Assembly (NCBI GenBank): GCA_043778625.1
Contig: JAYWFU010000138.1
Span: 1 to 12,410, forward strand
Source of the DNA: JACMRI01 sp043778625
Lineage (GTDB): Bacteria; Bacteroidota; Bacteroidia; UBA4408
Direction: 5' to 3'
DNA: 12,410 bases
Shown here: positions 1-7,429 of the stretch, piece after piece
How positions within the stretch are numbered: position 1 is the stretch's first letter
Layout: every line of letters starts with the position of its first letter
Made by a program: the position numbers and the translations under genes
Notes under the pieces: generated by a model
What the model saw: only the letters and a program-made list of their open reading frames with translations
The model's database searches: none
What the model was told of the DNA's origin: nothing

Positions 1-699
1 GATTTAAGCAACGCTAATAGCGGAAGTGATGTACGCTCGTTTTTTAACTCAGTATTTGCCTATATGGGTGGAGCATTAGCAATAACTGGGTTTGTAGCTT
101 ATCAGTTTGGACATTCCGAAACATTAATGAATTATTTAATTTCGCCAACAGGCGGTATGAGTATGTTGGGTTATGTAATAATGTTTGCCCCACTTGGGTT
201 AGTATTATTAATGAGTTTTGCGCTTAACCGTTTGTCTATAATGGCACTAGCAGGAATTTTCTTCTTATACGCTACGTTAATGGGGGCTAGTATGAGTTTT
301 ATATTTTTAATATATACTTCAGCATCTATCTATAAAACATTTGCATGCTCGTCGTTACTATTTGGTACAATGGCAGTGTTAGGGTATACCACTAAGCAAG
401 ATTTAAGTATGATGGGGCGTATATTAACCATGGCTTTAGTGGGTATAGTAATAGCTAGTTTAGTTAATTATTTTATGCACAGCAGTACAATGGAGTATAT
501 TATTAGCTTAGTGGGAGTAGCTGTTTTTACAGGGCTTACGGCATACGATATGCAAAAACTAAAACAGATTGCCGAAACCGAAGGGCATACAATGCCTAAA
601 AATAAATTAGCATTAATGGGTGCATTAAATTTGTATTTAGATTTTGTAAACTTATTTATGATGCTACTTCGTTTATTTGGCGGACGTCGCAACGATTAA
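1..699 (+). CDS. Bax inhibitor-1/YccA family membrane protein, 5' end outside the window
   Basis: The reading frame is open from the first base (DLSNANSGSDVRSFFNSVF precedes the first Met at 64), so the gene starts upstream of the window and that Met is internal. The 232 visible residues form about seven hydrophobic segments with short loops. The end is typical of Bacteroidota BI-1 proteins: GLTAYDMQKLKQIAE, then an LNLYLDFVNLFMMLLRLFG segment and a short basic tail. The family (BI-1/YccA/YbhL) lies in the inner membrane; members are linked to calcium leak or to modulation of the membrane protease FtsH, but the role here is not known. A strong terminator follows, so it is not co-transcribed with the next gene. 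The family call is secure; only the N-terminus is missing. Confidence 0.92.
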   Translation, partial: DLSNANSGSDVRSFFNSVFAYMGGALAITGFVAYQFGHSETLMNYLISPTGGMSMLGYVIMFAPLGLVLLMSFALNRLSIMALAGIFFLYATLMGASMSFIFLIYTSASIYKTFACSSLLFGTMAVLGYTTKQDLSMMGRILTMALVGIVIASLVNYFMHSSTMEYIISLVGVAVFTGLTAYDMQKLKQIAETEGHTMPKNKLALMGALNLYLDFVNLFMMLLRLFGGRRND

Positions 700-703
700 T
701 TAT

Positions 704-728
704 TATTGGTATAATTGTTATACCAATA
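704..728. repeat. Inverted repeat just after the BI-1 gene
   Basis: A perfect 10-bp stem (TATTGGTATA with its complement) encloses a 5-nt loop, starting 5 nt after the stop codon. No T-tract follows, so it is a poor terminator by itself. It may protect the 3' end of the transcript or add to the stronger hairpin 36 nt downstream. Confidence 0.45.
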
Positions 729-763
729 TTACCTATTGAATTAAAATAATGAAGTTACTTAGT

Positions 764-800
764 TAAAAAGCTGTTGATATTTAATATCAGCAGCTTTTTA
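764..800 (+). terminator. Rho-independent terminator after the BI-1 gene
   Basis: A 17-bp stem with one G-T pair has a 3-nt loop. Its base is an A-run on the 5' side and a T-run on the 3' side (arms TAAAAAGCTG and CAGCTTTTTA). The A and T runs make it plausible in both directions, but the only gene ending into it is BI-1. Confidence 0.8.
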
Positions 801-905
801 CGTAATAACGCTTTACATTAAAATACTAAACCTTGCGGGGGTAAAGAATTATAAGGTATTAATACTATTTGCAATTTTTTAATAGTGGTCTTCATAGCTT
901 GTGCG

Positions 906-913
906 TATTTTTG
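906..913 (+). promoter_or_regulatory. Possible -7 element for the PKD-repeat gene
   Basis: TATTTTTG matches the Bacteroidota TAnnTTTG consensus and would give a leader of roughly 70 nt. No good TTTG -33 element sits at the expected distance upstream, so this is a weak call. The rest of the 801-989 gap is AT-rich with no other feature I can support. Confidence 0.28.
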
Positions 914-989
914 ATTTTAGGCAAAACTTGTTTAGTATTTTATAGCGAAAAAAAGATTACATTTATTCAATTATTAAACTTTCAAAACT

Positions 990-3900
990 ATGAAACATAA
1001 TTTACTAAATTCATTTATACTAATTTGCTATCTGCTGTTAACAACTGTAGCTAAAGCGCAATGCCCCATGAAATTAGATTCGGTAATTGTTACAATGGAC
1101 GAGCCTAACAATCAAATGCACGCTTATGTGGTTTACAAAAGCAACCATGGTTTTGTGTTACCTTACACTATTAAATATTATTCGGGCGCTTGCTCAGGCA
1201 CGTTAATAGCTACACATACAATTACCGATACGTTAGGCGTGCGTAAGGATAGCCTTAAAAACCTAGCTAATAATGTGTATTACGCTACTATTGAATCAGC
1301 CAACTGTCCATTAACGCCTACATGCACGGGTACTGCCGTAAAAAGTTTTGAAGTGTGTAATGGCTGTATCAATATTGGTTTTGAAAACAATAACTTAAAT
1401 AGTTGGACAACCAGCGGTAATGCTGTATTGGTAGACAATACGCAAACGGATAGATTTGGAAATTTTGTATTATCAGGCAGCGGAAAATACGCACTACGCC
1501 TAGGCAACGATTCAGTAACGGGTACAAGTACCGCCGAAAAAACACTGTGTGTTGACCCTGTTAACTCCGCTTTAGTAATGCGCTTTGCAATGATGGTACT
1601 TGATTTTGGACATTCGCCAGCCGACGCTGCCTACATTAATATTAAAGTAACAGATATGGCCGGAGCATTAATTGCACCCTGTGCCACCTACACCGCCACC
1701 GATGGGCAACTTGGGCTAGGCTTTCAATCGTCGAGCACAGTAGGAATACAAGGTGGAGCGGCTTCAGGAGGTGCTACTTATCCTGTAAAATATTTACCAT
1801 GGACTACCTTTAATTTTGACTTGCGCCCTTACATTGGTCAGCAAGTAAAAATTGTGGCTACCAATAACTGGTGTAGGTATAATGTAGATTGGGCTTATGG
1901 TTACATTGATGCGGAATGCCAGCCATTTGAAATAAAAGAAAAATATCCATTGTGTGCCAATGGTACAGGTACAATATGTGCCCCCGAAGGCTACGCTACC
2001 TATAATTGGACTCCGCCTGCTGGTGGCACAATAGTAAGTGGCCAAGGCACTAAGTGTATTGAAGTAACAGGCGCAGGCAACTACACTATGACTGCTACTT
2101 CGTTTACCAATTGCCCCATACAGCCTATTTCGTTTAATTTAAAGCAAGTAAATAGCACTCCGCCAGTAGTTAATTTTACGGTAGATAATTGTACACGTAA
2201 CGTACAGTTTATTGATAGTACCACAATAGCTGGTGCAGGCAACACAATTACGGAGTGGAAATGGAAGTTTGACGAACCCACAAGCCTAGCTCTTGATAGT
2301 TCAGCACTACAAAACCCTACGCACCAATACTCAGCTGTTACTGGTACTAACTACAATGTAACGCTTGCTGTAGTAGCTAGTAACGGCTGTAGGGCGCGTT
2401 TAACCAAAACAATAGTAACTGACACTGTGCCTACCGTAGCTTTTAGTTGGAATAATGTGTGCAAAGGCACTACAATGGCATTTAACAATAGTAGTACTAG
2501 TACATTTTCGGTAATAACAAATACTACGTGGTATTTTAACGACTCTAAGGTGGCTGGTACACCTAACGATAGTGCCTACACTCCTAACACTAACCATTTG
2601 TACAGTAACTCTGGTACTTATAACGTTGTGTTAAAAGTTACTAACGCCAACGGCTGTACTGATACCATTATTCGTAAAGTACGTATTTACGATGTGCCTA
2701 AAGTTAATATAACTACTAAAGATATTTGTCAGTACGTGCCTAATTTTCCAGTATCAAACCCATTACAATTAGACTCCGCTAAATTTATAGTTAATGCCAC
2801 TATTAAAGGGCTAACCGATACCATAACCAAATACGAGGTAGATTGGCAAAACAATGGTTCTATTGATTTAACCCGTACTACAAAAGCAATAAGCCAAATT
2901 TTTAAACAAGGTTATCCCACTGTAGGGGTTAATGCCATAATGATAAAAGTAAGTACCGCTTATTGTAGCGGTGCTGATACCGTGTTACTTAAAGTATACC
3001 CCAACCCAGTAGCTAATTATATTGTGAATAATGTGTGCAACGATAGTGCATTTGCCTTAATTGATAAAACTAATATTAACAACACAGTAGCTGGTATTAA
3101 CCCCGCTCCCTACGTGGATTCAGTGTATTACAACTATGGTGATAACCTTACGTTATATGGTTTTAAAGCTCCAGTAATAACAACTATTAAGCATAAATAT
3201 AATGCTCCTGGAGTGTACCCAATACTCGAAATGGCAAAATCAAATTTTGGGTGCGTTAATTATTTTGTAGATAGTGTAATTATATTCCCTGAGCCTAAAG
3301 CCAACTTTACGAGTACCGCAGTGTGTTTTAACGCACCTACTAACTTTACAAGTACCTCGTTAGTTATTAAAGCCACTGGTTCTACCAATAGTATTGTGGG
3401 CTATCAATGGGATTTTAGTAATAATGGCTCTTATGATAATACCCTCACTCCTACTCCACAGGTAACTATTGCGGGTAACGATACCTCCAAACTAACTAAA
3501 TTAGTAGTTACCACTAACCACGGCTGTACTGATACTGTGCTACACAAAACCACAGTATATGGCTTGCCTACTGCATTATTTAGCGTAAAACCTGTGTGCC
3601 ACACATTTAGTTCAGTGTTTAAAGATAGCTCCACCTATTGGGGTAATGAAACTATTGCGCAACATAATTGGACGTTTGAACCCAATAAATTTTCAACACT
3701 AACGTCGCCTAATTATCTATATCCTACACCTAATAACTACCCTGTGAAACTGGTAGTTACCACTGTGCATGGTTGCTTGGATAGTGTAACCAAAACTGCA
3801 GTAGTTAACCCTAACCCTAAGGTAGGCTTTTTTGCTAATGTACGTATAGGCTGCCAACCGTTATCAGTAGTAATTACTGATACTTCTACCATTGGTGGTA

Positions 3901-4622
3901 CGCCTGCTGGATCATTTAATCAATCATTTGATTATTTTATTGATAGTACCAAACACAAATTAACTCCTAACTATACTTATGTGTTTGATAAAGTAGGGCT
4001 ACATAGTATTGGGCTAAAAGTAGTTACTAACAAAGGCTGTTCGGATAGCGTGTATCAAAAAAACTACATAGAGGTATATCCCAAACCTACCGCTGCGTTT
4101 AGTGTTTCGCCACAAGTTACTACCATTGCCGACGGAGTAATAACATTGGCAGATAAAAACAAATTGGGCGAAATTATTGACTGGAATTATGGCAATGGTA
4201 CAAGTGCTGTAAATTTACCATTTAAGCCATCGCACACACACCAATACAACGATAGCGGCGTGTTTGTAATTACACAATACGTAACTACAGCACAAGGTTG
4301 TAAGGACACCGCTTACCAAAAATTAACTATAAATCCATCGTCAATACTATTTATACCCAACGCATTTACACCTAACGCCGATGGTACTAACGATTATTTT
4401 AATGCCAAAGCCTACGGAATTGTGAAATACGAATTACGTATATTTGACCGCTGGGGAACTATTGTAGGTATTGTTACTGATGTAGATGCCTTAGGTTGGG
4501 ACGGTACAGATGTAAGTACTGGGCAAAACTGCAAAACTGAAGTGTATACTTGGCGTTTAAATTATACGAACGTACTTAACGAAAAAAGAAACCAAGTAGG
4601 TAGTGTAACATTGTTAAGATAA
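990..4622 (+). CDS. Secreted PKD-repeat protein with type B T9SS C-terminal (gliding motility-associated) domain
   Basis: The protein has 1210 residues. Residues 1-24 are a signal peptide ending in VAKAQ. Residues 25-125 are Cys-containing and unassigned. Residues 128-310 begin IGFENNNLNSWT and resemble the carbohydrate-binding or jelly-roll modules found at the front of such proteins. Residues 393-1116 hold about eight PKD-like units of 80-100 residues, each starting with an Ala/Val-x-Phe strand and ending in an NGC-type turn plus a Pro-containing linker. Residues 1119-1210 are a type B T9SS sorting domain, recognised by FIPNAFTPNADGTNDYF, IFDRWG and GWDG near the end. The protein should cross the inner membrane by Sec and the outer membrane by the type IX system, and act at the surface or outside, probably in adhesion or matrix binding. 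It appears to be a single-gene transcript: terminators lie before and after. No catalytic domain was seen, so the ligand is unknown. Confidence 0.9.
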   Translation: MKHNLLNSFILICYLLLTTVAKAQCPMKLDSVIVTMDEPNNQMHAYVVYKSNHGFVLPYTIKYYSGACSGTLIATHTITDTLGVRKDSLKNLANNVYYATIESANCPLTPTCTGTAVKSFEVCNGCINIGFENNNLNSWTTSGNAVLVDNTQTDRFGNFVLSGSGKYALRLGNDSVTGTSTAEKTLCVDPVNSALVMRFAMMVLDFGHSPADAAYINIKVTDMAGALIAPCATYTATDGQLGLGFQSSSTVGIQGGAASGGATYPVKYLPWTTFNFDLRPYIGQQVKIVATNNWCRYNVDWAYGYIDAECQPFEIKEKYPLCANGTGTICAPEGYATYNWTPPAGGTIVSGQGTKCIEVTGAGNYTMTATSFTNCPIQPISFNLKQVNSTPPVVNFTVDNCTRNVQFIDSTTIAGAGNTITEWKWKFDEPTSLALDSSALQNPTHQYSAVTGTNYNVTLAVVASNGCRARLTKTIVTDTVPTVAFSWNNVCKGTTMAFNNSSTSTFSVITNTTWYFNDSKVAGTPNDSAYTPNTNHLYSNSGTYNVVLKVTNANGCTDTIIRKVRIYDVPKVNITTKDICQYVPNFPVSNPLQLDSAKFIVNATIKGLTDTITKYEVDWQNNGSIDLTRTTKAISQIFKQGYPTVGVNAIMIKVSTAYCSGADTVLLKVYPNPVANYIVNNVCNDSAFALIDKTNINNTVAGINPAPYVDSVYYNYGDNLTLYGFKAPVITTIKHKYNAPGVYPILEMAKSNFGCVNYFVDSVIIFPEPKANFTSTAVCFNAPTNFTSTSLVIKATGSTNSIVGYQWDFSNNGSYDNTLTPTPQVTIAGNDTSKLTKLVVTTNHGCTDTVLHKTTVYGLPTALFSVKPVCHTFSSVFKDSSTYWGNETIAQHNWTFEPNKFSTLTSPNYLYPTPNNYPVKLVVTTVHGCLDSVTKTAVVNPNPKVGFFANVRIGCQPLSVVITDTSTIGGTPAGSFNQSFDYFIDSTKHKLTPNYTYVFDKVGLHSIGLKVVTNKGCSDSVYQKNYIEVYPKPTAAFSVSPQVTTIADGVITLADKNKLGEIIDWNYGNGTSAVNLPFKPSHTHQYNDSGVFVITQYVTTAQGCKDTAYQKLTINPSSILFIPNAFTPNADGTNDYFNAKAYGIVKYELRIFDRWGTIVGIVTDVDALGWDGTDVSTGQNCKTEVYTWRLNYTNVLNEKRNQVGSVTLLR

Positions 4623-4627
4623 TCTAG

Positions 4628-4656
4628 GCATTAGTTTACTTGGCGTAAACTAATGT
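4628..4656 (+). terminator. Hairpin terminator after the PKD-repeat gene
   Basis: A perfect 11-bp stem (CATTAGTTTAC and its complement), extendable by one G-T pair, has a 5-nt loop and starts 6 nt after the stop codon. The following sequence is T/A-rich but lacks a long uninterrupted T-tract, so termination may be moderate. Confidence 0.6.
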
Positions 4657-4708
4657 GTTTAATTTAATAATAGTTGCAACATTGCTATTTTATTGTTAAA
4701 AATAGAGC

Positions 4709-4739
4709 TTTGTTTGAACAAGCAAAAACTATATATTTG
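4709..4739 (+). promoter_or_regulatory. Bacteroidota-type promoter for the GH3-LysE unit
   Basis: TTTG at 4709-4712, 19 nt, then TATATTTG at 4732-4739: both elements of the Bacteroidota housekeeping (sigma-ABfr type) promoter match exactly. The -7 box ends 34 nt before the GH3 start codon, so the leader would be about 25-30 nt. A second TTTG at 4713-4716 would give a 15-nt spacer and fits less well. Confidence 0.7.
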
Positions 4740-4773
4740 TTAAAAACTCATTAACTTTATTTAAGTACGTATT

Positions 4774-6315
4774 ATGGCACTATTAGGCAATATATTCAAA
4801 CAAACTTTTGCATTAAGCAAGTCGCTCGAAAGTTTGTATTTAGTGCAAGAAAAACCTCACCGCATACAACGTAGAGTATTAACAAAACTACTGCGCAAGG
4901 CGCAATTTACAGCATTTGGACTTACCTATAATTTCGAACATATAATAACAGCCAAGCACCCTGTAAAGGAGTTTCAGCGTATCGTACCCGTATTTGACTA
5001 TGATAGCATGTATGCCAAATGGTGGCATCGTATGGTAGAAAAAGAAGAGATAAACATTTGTTGGCCCACGGCTATTAAATATTACGCATTAAGCTCAGGT
5101 ACATCGGGTGCACCGAGCAAATATATACCTGTATCGCGCGAGCAAATACGCAAAATACGCCGTGCTGGTTTGGGGTCGTTGCTATCGTTGCGTCAATACG
5201 ATTTGCCACCAAGTACGTTTACCAAAGGCGTATTAACCATTGGTGGTAGTACTGATTTAACACAAGAACGCAACTATTACAAAGGCGATTTATCAGGCAT
5301 TACCATTAGTAATGTTCCGTTTTGGATACAGCGTTACAAAACTATTCCTACTGCTATAAGCAACGAAAAAGATTGGAGCACCAAAATTGAAAAAATTATA
5401 GAGTCGGCTCCTTCATGGGATATAGGTATAGTGTGTGGTGTGCCCGCTTGGATACAACTTATTTTTGAAAAAATTATTGAACGCTATAATCTCAATACTA
5501 TACATGATTTATGGCCCAACCTCAAAGTATTTATACATGGCGGTGTAGCGTTTGAGCCCTACAAGAAAGCATTTGAACGCTTAGTAAGCACGCCATTAGT
5601 GTATGTGGATACTTACTTGGCATCGGAAGGATTTATAGCCTATACCGCCCGCCCTAATAGTGAAGGAATGCGCTTGGTACTTAACAACGGTATGTTTTAT
5701 GAATTTGTACCTTTTAACGACAAAAACTTTGACGATGAGGGTAAAATGGTAGAGAAACCTGAAACCCTATATTTAAACGAAGTACAAGAAGGGGTTGATT
5801 ATGCGCTGCTAATAACTACATCGTCGGGCGCATGGCGCTATTTAATTGGCGATACCGTAAAATTTACTAACGTAGATAAATGCGAAATAATAATAACTGG
5901 GCGTACCAAACATTTTTTGAGTATGTGTGGCGAGCATCTTTCAGTTGATAATATGAATAGTGCTATAACCACATTATCGGAAAAATTTAATGTGTCGATA
6001 CCTGAATATACAGTAATAGGTACTAACGAAGATGGTCAGTTTTATCATAATTGGTATATTGGTACTAACGACACAATGCCTGATAGCGCTACCATTAAAA
6101 CAATTATTGACAACACGCTTAGCGAGGTAAACGATGATTACATAACTGAACGCAAACATGCCCTTAAAGATGTGCGTGTACATATTGTGCCCACCGCTAC
6201 GTTTTACAACTGGATGCGTAGCAATGGTAAGGAAGGCGGGCAACACAAAGTACCACGTGTGTTAAAAGGTGCTATGCAAAAAAACTGGCTCCAATTTATT
6301 ACTCCCAAACTTTAA
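4774..6315 (+). CDS. GH3-family acyl-acid amido synthetase (GH3 auxin-responsive promoter family protein)
   Basis: The 513 residues are close to the usual bacterial GH3 length. GH3 enzymes belong to the adenylate-forming superfamily: they activate a carboxylic acid with ATP and join it to an amino acid. Visible motifs are the ATP loop SSGTSGAPSKYIP at 107-119, the YLASEG segment at 281-286 (the plant enzymes have a related motif here), YLIGD at 356-360 (compare YRxGD), and the GRTKHFLSMCGEHLS segment at 376-390 leading into the small C-terminal domain. All expected nucleotide-binding elements are present, so the enzyme looks active. Neither the acyl nor the amino-acid substrate can be read from the sequence; despite the family name there is no reason to assume auxin. 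The gene follows a good promoter and is translationally close to the exporter gene downstream. Confidence 0.9.
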   Translation: MALLGNIFKQTFALSKSLESLYLVQEKPHRIQRRVLTKLLRKAQFTAFGLTYNFEHIITAKHPVKEFQRIVPVFDYDSMYAKWWHRMVEKEEINICWPTAIKYYALSSGTSGAPSKYIPVSREQIRKIRRAGLGSLLSLRQYDLPPSTFTKGVLTIGGSTDLTQERNYYKGDLSGITISNVPFWIQRYKTIPTAISNEKDWSTKIEKIIESAPSWDIGIVCGVPAWIQLIFEKIIERYNLNTIHDLWPNLKVFIHGGVAFEPYKKAFERLVSTPLVYVDTYLASEGFIAYTARPNSEGMRLVLNNGMFYEFVPFNDKNFDDEGKMVEKPETLYLNEVQEGVDYALLITTSSGAWRYLIGDTVKFTNVDKCEIIITGRTKHFLSMCGEHLSVDNMNSAITTLSEKFNVSIPEYTVIGTNEDGQFYHNWYIGTNDTMPDSATIKTIIDNTLSEVNDDYITERKHALKDVRVHIVPTATFYNWMRSNGKEGGQHKVPRVLKGAMQKNWLQFITPKL

Positions 6316-6319
6316 CTCA

Positions 6320-6937
6320 ATGATAACCTCCATTACTCAAGGTATTGTACTTGGCGTTATACTTAGTTTTTTAATAGGGCCTGTATTTTTTTTACTATTA
6401 AAACTAAGTATGGAACAAGGGCAGCGTCAGGCTGCAATATTTGATATTGGGGTTATAGCTAGCGATGTATTTGTAATACTATTAGTGTATTTTGGATTAA
6501 GTACGGTAATGCAAAACCCTGTGGTGCAAAAAAGTATAGGTACAGTAGGAGGTTCGATACTCATTATTAGTGCAATAATTGCGTTAGTAAATCGTAATAA
6601 AATAAAGGCAACCGTAACACCCGAACTCACCAAAAAAAGCACCTTAATGATTAGTGGTTTTTTGCTAAATATTAGTAACCCTTTTGTGTGGTTGTTTTGG
6701 ATGGCTAGTATTGGCGGTGCTGCTGGAGCGTATGCACAATATAAGGTATATATTATTAATTATTTTGTAGCCTGTATTATTACCTGCATTGCATTTGACG
6801 TACTTAAAATAAAACTAGCATCGTGGCTCAAACAATTTCTAACTCCTCAACGCCAACACAATGTAAATATAGGGGTACAATGTTTTTTAATAGTATTTGG
6901 GATTGTACTTATAGCTAAAGTATTTATGAAACTTTAG
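6320..6937 (+). CDS. LysE/RhtB-family amino-acid exporter
   Basis: The protein has 205 residues and about six membrane spans (roughly 7-29, 41-63, 74-91, 109-131, 143-162, 184-204). The N-terminal pattern GVILSFLIGPVFFLLLKLSM followed by EQG is the hallmark of the LysE superfamily, as are NPFVWLFW (around 120-127) and the size. I start at the ATG at 6320, which gives MITSITQG directly before the first span. An earlier in-frame ATG at 6269 lies inside the GH3 gene and would add a polar 17-residue extension unlike the family. Family members export amino acids or close derivatives by proton antiport. The gene begins 4 nt after the GH3 stop codon, so the two are almost certainly co-transcribed and perhaps translationally coupled. 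It converges on the protease gene with only 12 nt between stop codons. Confidence 0.88.
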   Translation: MITSITQGIVLGVILSFLIGPVFFLLLKLSMEQGQRQAAIFDIGVIASDVFVILLVYFGLSTVMQNPVVQKSIGTVGGSILIISAIIALVNRNKIKATVTPELTKKSTLMISGFLLNISNPFVWLFWMASIGGAAGAYAQYKVYIINYFVACIITCIAFDVLKIKLASWLKQFLTPQRQHNVNIGVQCFLIVFGIVLIAKVFMKL

Positions 6938-6949
6938 TATCACAAGTAA

Positions 6950-7348
6950 TTATAACACTGATAGCAAGTACTTTTGACTTACATCAACCACAAATTTATG
7001 GTGTAATAATTTGCGTCCAATTAAAACTGGGGTACTCATTTCGCCTCGGTTAGCAAGGGTTACAAGCGTTTTAATACGGCGTTTACCAATTTTTAATGCC
7101 GTAGTAATTGCATAACGCTCTTCGCTAACACCATTACTACTTTTAACAACACGTGAGGTATAATTTCCAACTTTAAAGGTGTACGAGGTGTCTTGCGCAA
7201 TATTAAATAGTAACATACCATTTTCTACACGAACATTGGTGCAATACAACGATGTAGTATAGGCTCCCGTATCAATTTTAGCCTCTAACTGAATTTTATT
7301 AAAATGCGGAAAGCTAATATATTCCTTGCGTCCAATAATTTCGAGCAT
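6950..7348 (-). CDS. RimB-type retropepsin-like protease ("ATP-dependent zinc protease" domain)
   Basis: The protein has 132 residues and consists of essentially the whole domain. It begins IIGRKEYISFP, then AKIDTGAYTTSLYC with the catalytic-type DTGA at 26-29, VVKSSNGVSEERYAI at 67-81, and TPVLIGRKLL at 106-115 followed by FVVDVS. These are the landmarks of the family long labelled ATP-dependent zinc protease and now regarded as aspartic, retropepsin-like peptidases; RimB, which works with the glutamate ligase RimK on ribosomal protein S6, belongs to it. No signal peptide is present, so it acts in the cytoplasm. It lies 81 nt downstream of the CphA-like ligase on the same strand and may be co-transcribed. 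The spacer holds only a poor promoter match (TTG, 20 nt, ACAATTTG). No rimK gene is in the window, so the substrate is unknown. Confidence 0.85.
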   Translation of the reverse strand: MLEIIGRKEYISFPHFNKIQLEAKIDTGAYTTSLYCTNVRVENGMLLFNIAQDTSYTFKVGNYTSRVVKSSNGVSEERYAITTALKIGKRRIKTLVTLANRGEMSTPVLIGRKLLHHKFVVDVSQKYLLSVL

Positions 7349-7429
7349 TAGTGTATAGTTGGGTTAATGGTATTTATTGGGCCTACAAATTGTTGAGCGC
7401 ACAATCTATTTTACAATTAGTTTATATTC

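Noticed and set aside
64..699. BI-1 gene starting at the ATG at 64
   Set aside because: The frame stays open to base 1 and the upstream residues fit the family, so this Met is internal and the gene is truncated by the window edge.
856..865. Palindrome GTATTAATAC as an operator
   Set aside because: A single 10-bp palindrome of mostly A and T is expected by chance in this composition, and it has no second copy nearby.
2166..4337. Repeated NGC-type coding words as a DNA repeat or CRISPR-like array
   Set aside because: The similarity comes from PKD protein repeats with variable spacing and diverged DNA. There are no identical direct repeats with regular spacers.
6269..6319. Longer LysE protein starting at 6269
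   Set aside because: It would overlap the GH3 coding end and add 17 polar residues before the first membrane span. The ATG at 6320 matches the family start.
6914..6938. Hairpin at the end of the LysE gene as a terminator between convergent genes
   Set aside because: The stem is only 7-8 AT-rich pairs with a 9-nt loop, overlaps the stop codon and lacks a T-tract. No convincing terminator was found between the two convergent genes.
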